Shown: in pieces, positions 50,801 to 62,829 of the stretch
Position numbering within the stretch: the stretch's first letter is position 1
How the letters are laid out: every line of letters begins with the position of its first letter
NCBI RefSeq assembly: GCF_020882245.1
Contig: NC_083600.1
Location: 16,926,001-16,990,000, forward strand
Direction: 5' to 3'
Source of the DNA: Rhopalosiphum padi
Taxonomy: Eukaryota > Arthropoda > Insecta > Hemiptera > Aphididae
Length of the DNA: 64,000 bases
Notes under the pieces: generated by a model
Database searches by the model: none
The model's input: the letters and a program-made list of their open reading frames with translations, nothing else
Told to the model about the DNA's origin: nothing
Translations under genes and position numbers: made by a program

Positions 50801-53800
50801 TTTAATTGACGAAACAGAGGATTAACAAATTAATGATTCAGACGATACAGAAAAAAGTCAACTGAAATAGAAACCACAAAGAAGTCATTAGTGTTTGAAG
50901 AAGAACTACTCAAACAAAAGAGTACAAAAAAAAAAATGATTAAGATGTGTGTACTTGACATGTTAAGGTCGTGTTTCAATACACTACGATACGCGCACGC
51001 CACGCATGCACAAGTTACCAAAATTATAAAATTGTAACACAAGTCGATAGGTATTAGTATGCGATTAATATTATATAATATGTTCCACTAGGTGACATAA
51101 TCAGTGACGCCATTTGAATTTTATAATAGGGGTGCCAAAATTTAAACAGACAAATTTTTTTTTCGTCAGGCCACTTTTTTCAAAATAATAAATACAGATA
51201 AGGTCTGTGTGTAAGTCGCTTGTATAGGGTTAGGCTCTTGAAGGGTACATTTTAATGAATTCAAATTATTCATCAATAATTTATTTGCCTTTGGGTATAG
51301 ATCCAAAAATATTTAGTATAGGTACTTATATTTAATCAATGCAATTTATTCCAAATAAAATTAATATATTATATTTATTTATTAACATATTATAATAAAT
51401 AATAATACAATATTCAAAACAGAATACATTAGTTTTTTAAATTAATTATATGCGATTCTAGCTTATACCTTTTAGTTTTTATTTTAGAAAATCTATCTAC
51501 TGCTTCGTCTAAATTTATTTTGTTAGCATCCTCTTTTTCTATCGCTATGACTTAATTGTTTGTCACCCATTGAAGAGATATAATATTATGTAATATTATT
51601 ATACTAAGTGTAACCGTATATGTAGTCTGTAACGACATCATAGAAATGTTAGAAATATAGAATTATTCTGAATTACAAGCATAATATTGTATAATGGAAT
51701 AAACACATACGCCGATACGTACCTATTATATATTTATACTATATTTTATTATACCGCATTTATACCTACTAACGAAAATTAAACATTATCTGAAAAGTTG
51801 GAAATGATCAACTTGATCAATGATCATAGATTCATATACGTATAGCTCATGCTATAAATTAGATATAAGTATCTAAAAAATAATAATTATTATGCATTAT
51901 TATTTATTACCTATCTAGATACATAATAATATAATATTATACATTTAATACCTATGCATTATATAGTATTCATAACAATTTCTAATATATATTTTAATTT
52001 TTACACATAGGGCCATGCCGGCCAGCCGTCGGCGCAATGAATATTTTAATTCGGACCAATAAGACTCGGAAAAAAATAGGGGAGTCAAAGTATACCCTGC
52101 ACCCACCCCAAATGGTGTCCCTGGACATAATCTACTCCCTGTTAAGACATAGATAAATTGGCAAATCGTGAAAAAAAACAAAATGCATTTAAAATGCATT
52201 TAAACTATTTATTTTCTTCATAATCTCAGTTCTATTGATTAATTAATTATTAAAGTTATAAATAAACTATAATAACATTCTTACTTAAATCAATCGCATT
52301 TATCATATTTTTGTATGGATTGACCGCTAATAAATAAATAATATTATTACATAAAATAATAGGTATTTGACTTAATCTACTATAATTTACATATTTTTCG
52401 GTTGTATTTTAATTTTTAACGTATAATTTCTTTACCCTGTGAGACGTTTAATTTAAAATCGGGTTTTATAAGATTTGAGTAGTGGTTTTTTATTTTCGAT
52501 ATTGGATTGTTTACACTACAGTCCTGCACCCATAGTTTCCATTATAGGGATATATCACATATAATAAGTGCATAGGTATATAATTGACGACTCCATAGTA
52601 GTAGTTACCACAAGTTTGAAATTTTTTTATGAAATTTTCTCAAGATTTATTGATATAATGTATAAAATGTTTATTGACTATAATTTAATAAAAATAATTG
52701 CGATGTTGCATGAAAGTCCATGACGAGCAATTGTCTTACAATATGTGATAATAACCTGTAGTCTAGCATAATATACTACCTTTTGTACTTTTGAACTAAT
52801 CTAGGAACTTTATTCATATTTATTTGACTCTCAGCGATAACTTATTGGAACGTGTAGTTAATTGAAATGTGGTTTAAAATGAACTTATATTAAGTAGACA
52901 GTTAAATAATTAATTTACGAAAGCCATAATTTGGGTACACAGCATTATCAAATAATTTAATATTAATTTAATTTCATAACAATCGTTTAAAAAAAAAAAA
53001 ATTTATCAACAATTACTTTGATTAGAACATAAAAAATATAATTAAAATTAAAATTATATGTTATATTCATTTTGATTTGAAAAATTCCAACTTGAATATT
53101 AAATCACAAATATTATGGTTTGCATAATATACTATTCGAATATGTTTAATTGGCGGTGCCACCGTATCATGGTTCATATAATTATGTCTCAATTAGTGAA
53201 ATTTTGATTAGTCGAGATTCAAGGATCTTAATGTCACATTATTACTTCTAATTTCAAATATATGTTTTTTGTCAAATAATCATTTTCTTACCATCAAATA
53301 CATAAGTAATATTGTCTGTTCAAAAATGTATAATATTAGAACTTTAATATTAATACAAACACTATTTAATGCTAATTTAATGAATGATAATTTTAACAAT
53401 ACATTTTAAACAATTTAAACATGTATTGATAAGTTCTTATATTACAATTAAGTTTTTAAAAGATAGAGTATACCTACATTCATTACACTAAAATTGAATA
53501 TAATATAATACTTAACTAATATATTATTTTTTAAATTTCAAATTGTATTCAATTTAAATAGCACATTCTTTAGACTTTGTATTAGTTAATAATCTTATCA
53601 TAAGAATTTCGAAATATTACAAATAAATGACACAATTTAAAGAGAGCCTATTATGATGATGGTTATCAACAAATATAATTTTTTTATAAATAAAAACTTT
53701 TGGCAATAGAAAAATGTGAAATGATCAACTATTATATTCATAATATTAATTGATTGAAAAAAATATTTTGTGATATTAGGTCCGTTATTATGTAATTTGA

Positions 53801-56800
53801 TTAATTATTATGGAATTGATGATGTGGTTTAAATCTTACTTGTACACCCTAAAAGCATAAAAAAATTATAAATCAAATAAATATTTACTTATTTAGAGAC
53901 GTATTTAATTCATACATATTTGTAATAAAATTATGATTTTTTTTTCAATAGCTATTATATAATTTTTATACCAAATGTTAAAAAATCACGTTAAAACATT
54001 TATAATTAAAAATGCAAAATAAAATTAGAATAATCAAAATCAAGGGAGCATGAAATAAATTTTTAGCTAAGATAGAATTGTATAGAATCAAAGGAAAAAA
54101 AATGCAAAAGTCATCAACATCAAAACTCTACTTATCACTTCTAATCAAATAAGTTGTTCAAAAAAAAGCACGATTCGAAATTGATTATAGCAATTATTTT
54201 GATAATGTTAATGTCAGAGGTGATGCTTAAAAAATATATTATTTTATTTTTTAAAGTTTATCAAATAGCTTTATATTACATATGCATATGTGGTTTAGTT
54301 TAGTGTTATTTTAAATTAAGAAAAATTATCTATAATACTATTATATGCTTACTTTCAAGTTCTGTGAAAGTATAAATGTATATAAATAATTGAGAAAGTT
54401 ATTAAAATTTAAAATACTAAGATTTGGATTTTAGAATACAGTTAATCAATAACATAAATAAATGTTTTTTCTTTTAAATTTTGATATTCTATACTTTACA
54501 AATAATATCATAATAATATAAATTATAAGTCATAAATCATAATCAATCACATTAGTTAGTTAGTTGATTTTTGTGAGTTAGAACTTTTTTCTATCAATAA
54601 TTCCGGAAGAAATATTGAATTTTCATGTATGTATGTACTCGTATCTATTCAAAGATAATCCAATGCTAAGTACTTGCCTATTTCATTATTTAGGATATAG
54701 TCTGAAGCTAAGCCAAGTTCTTGTATTTTTCTCCATCAATATTTTTATCGTAAATTAACATAAAAAAAAAAAAATTAAAACTTTCTTATTTGTTGTATTA
54801 AACAAAAAATATCAAGCTCGACGAAATTCTAAAATTTGTTGAAAACCATTGTCTATGCATTTTCAACGTATTGCTTCAAATATAAACACGCTCTTCCCAC
54901 TAAAAACAAAAACATTCATTATCTTTTGATTTCTACTTAATATAAGGAACGGACAACATTTTTTCACAATGATAACATTATCAATAAAATGTTAGAACAA
55001 ATTAAACATTATAGGAATAAGCAATTTAAATAATTCTTCATATGTTGTTCATTATCCAATAGCTTATTAAAAACATTTATTTTAAAAATTATACACAAAT
55101 ACTATTATAAAAAGTTTATTCTACTTCAATGGTTATAACGAGTTTAAAATTATTATAGAAGTATTTGATTATAATATTAACGTATGTACATACGTTAAAA
55201 TTATTATAATTATTACAGTAATAATAAACAAATGTGTGGCCTTACTCGTGCTAAAACATAATGCACCTATGTATAATAAAGTTTTAATTAATCATAAATT
55301 ATTGTATGCTAAAAATTTGGTATAGTGTTAAATATCATGACAAAATTATGAAATATTTTATTTTTATACAATTGAATATTAATATTAAAGAGCTGTAGAC
55401 TATAATTATTGGATATTATGTATCAAATAAAAGTTCAGAAGCTGTCTTTATAAAATTATACTGATTTTTGTTACAGCCACATCAGAATATCAATAAAAAT
55501 AAAGGGAAAAATATTTCATAATGTTTAAGAATTAATTGATTTTATATAATATAATAAATACAAATTATCATATTATCATATTATATAATTCCTTAAAATT
55601 AATAGTTTAATTTAAATATCTAATCTTGTTTAAAATAAATAAAACATATAATAATACATACTTAAACAGTTCACCTGTTTACTTACTAGTTTTAAAAAAA
55701 CGCAATAAATTAATTTTGAAGTTAGCTTTATTTGATTTTAAAATAATGTCATTTTGCAGTTGATAGTTCAATATCATCACTAGTGAATTATTTTCTTTTT
55801 TTTAAATTAAAAAATTTAATTTTCTTTGTCCAGTAAGCATATCAATATGTATGTTTACATGTAGTAATTTGCGATTTAAGCCATGTATTCAATTTACAAA
55901 AAGAAAAAGAGTGTAAAATCATGCGTAAGAATCACCCTCAAAGGAGATCAACCACTCATCACTAAAAAAATTACAATTTCAGTCAGATAAATAACTTTTC
56001 TATTTTAAAGGCATTCTTAATTCTTTTTTTTTTTACTGATAGCCGCTTAACTAGCAGTCAAGTTGAAATCTAATTTTTTAGGTACATATATAGTGGGGTA
56101 TTTTCAAATAATTGAATTCTATTTTAGTAATTGATAAAAGTCAAATAATAATTGCTTGAGTGTTTGAAAACAAAACTTAAAAACAAAATACTGAACACAA
56201 TTTTACAATTTTACAGTATAAAAATCATTAATTTCCGATGTAATTCAATGAAATAGAATAACAAAATCAGTTAATATTGTCTAGTAGGTAGTGTTTAGGA
56301 ACGCTCGATTATATCTATATATTATTGAATAATAAATATTGGTTTAGTCTTGCTCTTTGAATTTTTAGACATTCTTATTAGTTTCATTTTTTTGCATATT
56401 ATGGAAATGTGATGACTAAAAGCTTTTTAAAGACCATGTTATTACTATTTTTCACTTATGATCAATCTTTCAAATTGTAAATTCGTCCAAAACATAAGTT
56501 ATACCATTATTCCATTAAAACCATTATCAATTTTCGGTCTCTGTATTATTTATTGTTTAAAAAGTAGGGACTGAAAATTATATATTTATTTATTATTTGT
56601 AAAACATATCAAATCCGTTATATGCAATTAATTCTTAATAATTTATACACGCATATAATTTAAGAAAAATTCTTTAGACAGAAGTCACGTGTTTGAATTA
56701 TAAATTAATGTTCATAATAATATAGTAATAAATTGTAAGATATTAAATATTAAAATATTAACAATTTACTATTTTTAAAATTTTATTTTAAACTTTCTTT

Positions 56801-59800
56801 AGATTGGATCTCCAATGGCAGATTTTTATTTTATATGATGTGTTATGTAATTTATTAAATTTTATACCAAGTTTTGAAGTTAAGTATATAAAATGCAATG
56901 TGCAAAGTGATTTTTAATACTTAGTGGTACTTATAGTAAAATATTGAAAATATATCAATGCAATTTTATTTAATAAACGTTCAAAGTTCGTATATTTTGA
57001 CTAAATATGATATTTAAATGAAAAATAACAATATTTCTTTAAATGATTATGGCTTTTTTTTTCTTGTAATCTAAAAAGTATAAACCATAAAACTCTTCTT
57101 TTCTACCTAAGTTGTTATATAGTTTAAAATATTTAAATTAATGGCAATCTATATATATAACTCAACTATTCAAACCATTATATTGTATAAAACTATAAAA
57201 TATTATATTGAATCATAATTTATACTAAGTACAGGTTTACACTATTACTTACGTTTGTCCTTACAAAATTTTTCTGGAGTCCACATGAGAACTGTAATAA
57301 ATGAATTAAATAATATGTTATTTGGTTAGTTTTTTCTTTTTCTTGTTAAATTATCAACATAAAAAAATACAAACACAAGACAAATATAATATCAACTCAA
57401 TTGGGAAGAGTTCTGTAAATTATTTGTAAATAATTTTAAAAACGGATACATTTAAGAATAATACTTACGATCAAAGATCATAGTACCATGGTGTAAGATT
57501 TCAATGTTGAATAAAGATATATAATCTGTCAATAATTTTGAGTTTAAGTAAATATTATAATATATATTCTATAAACTAGATTTTTATTTATTAGCAGTGT
57601 CCCTACAAATATGTGTAAAATTCTATGTTATATTACAATAATACGGATTCTTTCATCGACGACGAAGAATTATATAAAGGGTTTCCGTTATCTGGTTATG
57701 AAAATTTGGCCATTATTTATTAATCAATTATATTTAAACATGCCCACAGTGATATGCTAGTATACAATTACAACATATTATTTTTTAAATAAACTTATTT
57801 ATATCTTCTATATATTATTTTGAATTTTTAAAAATGTTGAACTGTAGATTGGCTATGGATACAATAGCTGTTATAAATAGGGTTTTTTTAAACCAATAAA
57901 ACTCTGATTGGTTAAATAACATAAAATGTTTGTTAATACGTCATGTTAAAGATGATTACGTAGTCTGTAGCAAATGTGAGAATGTATTAAATAACATACG
58001 TCTAACTTCATCCTCTGTCAGTTGTGATGTTTGCTGATAGGTATCTTCCTGTTGGAAACATAATTAAACACGCAATAATAAGACTATGATCTGCGATTTT
58101 TGTAATAAAATATTAAAATTTAGAAATGTCATTAAAATTAAAAACTATTTTTATTTAATTATTATTATTATTATTTTTTAAGATAATATAATAATATTTA
58201 GATAGACAATTAAAGAACTATATAGATTGATTGTTATAATTTCGGTTTGAATAAGTTTTATTGATGAATAAATATTTTTAATTTACATAAGAAAGTTTAG
58301 TTAATGTATTAAATAAAAAAAATAATCTACAAAACTCACTATGTCTTTATTATTGTCAGCAAACATTTTGTCCAAATGTTGAACAAATGTTATGCCATAA
58401 CTTTCGACGGCTAATATGTCATGATAATGATTCGCAAACGTGAGTTACCGCAGAATTTATGAAAGAAAATTGTTATATTATAATTTATTTATACACAATA
58501 TACGATACCACACAACGATAATAATAGGTTAGTTATAAATGATGTAACAGTATGATGTATTTTTTTTTTTTTTTTAACAAATTATTACCACACTCAATTA
58601 CTTACTAAATTGCTTTGCATAATTGAAATTTTTTAATAAAGAGTCATCTATATAAATATAATATAATGCATCAAAATTTATAACTTATATGCAGATTTAA
58701 ATATTACAAACTTTTAATATTAATATATAGGTATAAGATGCAAACATGTAATCGTTATAAAATAGTTTCATCTATTTTATCTGATAAAATACAGGGGGAT
58801 TCTTTTAACATAAAATACTCATTATTTCAAAAAGTATTCATGTTTTGGAAAACACTTTTCTACATAGTTTCAAGTTGTTAAAAAAACAACGTTTTTATTG
58901 TAAAAAATATATTTTTAAATATTTTTTATCCTTATATTTTTTTAGGTATTTTACTTTTTGGAATGACAACATATAATTTTAAGTTCATATTCCAACTTTA
59001 AACCTATCCTAACTTAAAACTATGTAAAAAAATGTTTTCAAAAACATAAAAAGTTTTTGAAATAATGAATATTTATGATAAAAGAATCACTCTGTATTTA
59101 TAAAAAAAAAAAAAACATCAAAAATTTATCTGACAACACTTGTTGATACCATCAACGTATACTTACATTTAAACCCAATTTTTTTTAAATTTTCTGTTAG
59201 TTATTTTCCAAAATTAAACATACAATATTAGTAAACGTACAATTTATTCAAACAATTTTTATGAAAAATATAATCAAATGAAAAAAGTGAATGAATGCAA
59301 CCACTTCGTTGTATAATAGGTGTAGAATTTACTAATCAGTCGTCTGTAAGCCACTGTGATGTATGTGTCAATTTTTTATTGAATAATTGAATAAAAAATT
59401 CAATTTTTAACGTAAGATGATCAGTTAGTCTATATTTGTATAAAAATATTTGTATTGTTAAAGTTATTTATTGTATTATAAGTAATATTGTAATAGGGTC
59501 GGTTGGATTGATTTTTGGCGAAATTTTCGTACTTGAAAATAGTATTGTTTGTATAGAATATAATAATATACATTAGATGTTTCAAGTAACCCTTAATATT
59601 ATTTTTAAATTAAATAAATACAATTTTTTATATTAGTTTATATATCTAATTAGTTCTGATTTGAACTTTTATCAGTTTTTATCTAACCTGTATTTCATTA
59701 TTTTTTTTTGTTTTTACGCTTATTTTAGAAAAATACTGCGATTTTTTGGCTCTGGAGCTATTGAATTGGCTCTCAAGATTTATGCATTGAGTTGGTCCTC

Positions 59801-62665
59801 GTAAAATTTATTTTATTAATCTATTGGTTAACAATATTATTCGAAAATAAATTCAACTATATACATTAAAATAATTTAAAATACAATTATTACATTTTAT
59901 AGTTATTTTAGTTGTTACTATTTCTCAAATAAGTTTTGCCTCTTCGTTTAGTACATTTGAAGCGTTTTAATGAATTTTTGAGAAGCTTATGATAGCTAAA
60001 TTTTAAATTATTTACTATTAAAATTTGAAGCGTTTTAATACATTTTTGGGGAAGTATAAATTTTTTATTAAAACTAATTATTCCTTTTCATTACTCATTT
60101 TTTTGAACTGAAATTACTGCGTTTAATAATATTAGTGAGTTCACAAATCTTTTATAACTAGGCAATTAAATCTTATAAATACGACGATGGTTGGGACCGC
60201 TTAATGCGTTAAAGGATTAACGATTAGATGAAATTATCTAACTTGTTGAAAATTAGGGGAATCGTAAGTTCCTACACGAGAGTAACAGGTAGACAATTAC
60301 ATACGTTAATTCCTACATATGTGATGTGTAAGTTCCTACACGATAAAAAAAGGTACATGTGTAAGTTCCTACACTAGGAATATTATAAGTTATCAATCTA
60401 CGTCTATAAAATACTTAAAATTATTAAATATTATATAGAATGCCTTATTTGTATATTTTTTTTTACAATAAATGACGAATTATTATTATATTATTACAAT
60501 TATTATTTTTAAAATTATTAAATTGATAATATTTATAAGGTAAATTATTAAATATTATAAAGAATTATATATTATATAGAATAAAAGGTTAAAATGTATG
60601 ACAGTATTAGAATATGATATAACTAATATTAGATTGATAACTTATAACATACTTTGTGTAGGAACTTGCACGCGTACCTTATTTTATCGTGTAGGAACTA
60701 ACATATGTATCTTGTTTACCTGCTAGGTCTCGTGTAGGAACTTACATTCGCCCGAAAATTATACTGCGAGCCAATTCAATATTGCCTTTCTTGGGAGTCA
60801 ATTCAATGTTCGATAAGATACTTTACCTAAGATTTGAAGCCAATTCAATGTTGGCCTTTTGAGCAATGTGATAATAACAACCAATTTACTACCTACAGAA
60901 ACCACCCCAAAAGTTGAAAATTGAAGCGTTTTTATGCCACTGAAAGGTGATGATAGAAATAAAAGACATCATTATAAAATCAATATATTCATCTATACAG
61001 AGTATTTTTAAATAATCAAACATGGGAGTATTTTCATAAATAACAGTAGTTTAAAAGAATAAGTGACAACAATAAGTAAAAAATATGTTGTGTAAATAGA
61101 GTTAAAGTTTAGTATAAAATAAAACCTTGAAACGATAATTATAATATCATAAAAGTAGTAGGTACTTAAATAATAACTTTAATATGTATTAAGAACAATT
61201 TACTGACATGAAGTTCTTACCAATGCATTCTAAATAATAGAAGTAAATAATTTGTTATTTAAAATTGACGAGTAATTGATTGGAATAGTACATACATATT
61301 ACACATCTATATTTTAATTAATATCCACACTTAAATTTGAATATAAAAAAAAACATACAATTGTAGTAGAAATAGTATAAAAGTATCCCAAATACATATA
61401 TTAACATATTATAATGAAAATATTTATGTTATATCTATAAATTAATTGTAAAATGTATTAACTATGATTTACTAATATAAAGTTTCTCACTATTACATTC
61501 TAGAATCAAAAAATTAATTCTGCATTTAAAAATCAATTAATATTTAAAATTATTTAGATATTATATACACTATATACAATATACATATTAAAGTAAATTT
61601 TCAATATATACATTTTTGTATAAATTAATGTTTGAAATTACAGTTGAAGTATTTTAAATGTATACCAAGTGCATACAATGAAATCTCTTTTTCATGATTA
61701 CATAATACTTATTAACAATTATTGAATTTATGAAGTCCGTTACCTTCCGTGCAATCTTGAAAAAATATATTTATGTTTATTAAAATATAATTATTTATAT
61801 TATATTAAATATTTATCACATATTAAACATATTTATTTTAATTAATATCCATACTTAAATTCGAATATAAAAAAAAAAACCATACAATTGAAGTAAAAAT
61901 AGTATAAAAGTATCCCAAGTACATATTATAGTAACATATTATAATGATAATATTTATGTTATATATATAACTTATGTTATTATAGCTATAAATTAATTGT
62001 AAAATGTATTAACTATAATTTACTAATATAAAGTTCCTTACTATCGAATTCTAGAAATCAAAAGTAAATGTTGCATTAAATAAACCAATTATTATTATTT
62101 AAAATTATTTGGATATTGTATATATATAGTAAAATATTAATATTTAAATTTTTGTACGAAAAAACGGTTGATATTATAGTTGCAGTATTAAAAAGATATA
62201 CTAAGTGCTTACAATAAAACCTTTTTCTCATGGTTATAATATTTATTCACTATTATTTACCTATTTGAATTTCCGTATTCTGTGAACAGCCTTAAAAAAA
62301 ATGTTTATATTTATAAATGATACTATTTTAAATTTTCTATATGTGCTGAAATACATGTATATTTCAATAATTTCCATACATTTATTAATATTTTGTTTAT
62401 TTTTAAGCATAGCAATAGTTGATTATAAAAAATTATATTTTTATAAATACATCATTGAATAATATGAAATATTTAATAAGTAATATCTTTAATAATACAT
62501 ATTATAATATTAGTTAATATAAATTTCATATTTTAATAAAATTATAAAATAATTGTTAGTTGTTATTTTTTCGATTTTACCTTTGTCGTTGATACCATTC
62601 TGTTCGACACAATTGCTTTTAACAAATATCAATGTTAATATTATTAAAACTTTAAATGATGTCAT
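47821..62665 (-). CDS. Microexon gene B: predicted small secreted protein (putative effector-like), 21 coding exons
   Basis: Rebuilt from splice sites. Exons in transcript order: 62665-62581, 62290-62261, 62050-62042, 61755-61744, 61499-61491, 61229-61221, 59193-59167, 58647-58606, 58410-58340, 58048-58000, 57525-57469, 57291-57253, 55674-55662, 55250-55246, 54361-54353, 53315-53292, 52326-52285, 50600-50550, 49924-49907, 49115-49092, 47921-47821. They sum to 726 nt (241 codons plus stop) with no internal stop. Exons are 5-101 nt; boundaries are phase 1 except after 58340 (phase 0) and 55662 (phase 2). MTSFKVLIILTLIFVKSNC is a signal peptide. A Cys-rich run (N-C-T-E-E-C-N-K-C-I) comes from four consecutive exons of 9-12 nt. 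Later segments include NYAKQF, MWTPEKFC, RPEEWMSTLA and a last exon with WCNNY. Same exon order as gene A. No known domain; the resemblance to aphid microexon effectors is by architecture only. A minus-strand AATAAA lies at 47674-47669. Confidence 0.83.
49494..50345. other. Intronic segment of gene B with foreign-looking, less AT-rich DNA
   Basis: About 50030-50345 is clearly richer in G+C than its surroundings and has TGATCA/GTGATCACC phrases near its ends. It has no recognisable protein and could be an old transposon. The + strand frame 49494-49736 has no recognisable domain; part of it is conserved with the gene A intron near 26710, so I do not call it a gene. Confidence 0.3.
51429..51550 (-). 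pseudogene. Possible hAT transposase C-terminal fragment
   Basis: A short minus-strand frame reads NLDEAVDRFSKIKTKRYKLE and stops soon after, resembling the tail of hAT or DUF4371-type transposases in insects. Upstream the frame is closed by a stop. It lies in an intron of gene B. Weak assignment. Confidence 0.3.
59745..60880. mobile_element. Second nested pair of short-phrase elements
   Basis: Outer element: TTGAATTGGCTCTC phrases on the left, inverse GAGCCAATTCAAT phrases on the right (about 60768-60855). Inner element, about 60265-60755: several GTAAGTTCCTACAC copies on the left and inverse GTGTAGGAACTTAC copies on the right. AT-rich, noncoding, in the intron between the 61221 and 59193 exons of gene B. 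Confidence 0.65.
61318..62290. repeat. Tandem duplication of about 520-550 bp that doubles two microexons in gene B
   Basis: The segments 61318-61755 and 61840-62290 align along their length, with shared phrases such as ATTAATATCCA, GTATAAAAGTATCCCAA and AACTAT(G/A)ATTTACTAATAT. Exon 62050-62042 pairs with 61499-61491 (both 9 nt). Exon 62290-62261 (30 nt) pairs with 61755-61744 (12 nt). Gene A has only one such segment. Confidence 0.8.
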
Positions 62666-62710
62666 AGTTATTGTTCAGGTTTAAAGAACGAGGATTAATT
62701 TTTCTTTTTA

Positions 62711-62720
62711 CACAATATAC
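62711..62720 (-). promoter_or_regulatory. Probable TATA box of microexon gene B
   Basis: Minus-strand GTATATTGTG lies about 50 bp before the start codon, in the same position as the TATA-like site of gene A. The conserved leader ending CTGAACAATAACTATG follows. Confidence 0.5.
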
Positions 62721-62829
62721 CTGAAATGATTAGATTCTGAATAAGTATTAAGATATTATATACACAAAAATTGGGCCTTTTTATTTTGGTTTTTGTATTA
62801 TAACAATTAAGTAAACATATCGTGTATTT

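Noticed and set aside
51945..52199. 84-codon minus-strand frame with a Gly/Leu-rich middle
   Set aside because: The middle looks coding but the ends are AT-rich padding. I could not assign it to any family and gene B lacks an exon here.
55686..55724. Alternative 39-nt gene B exon near 55690
   Set aside because: It fits the frame but its acceptor is weak. The adjacent 13-nt plus 5-nt pair has better sites and also fits.
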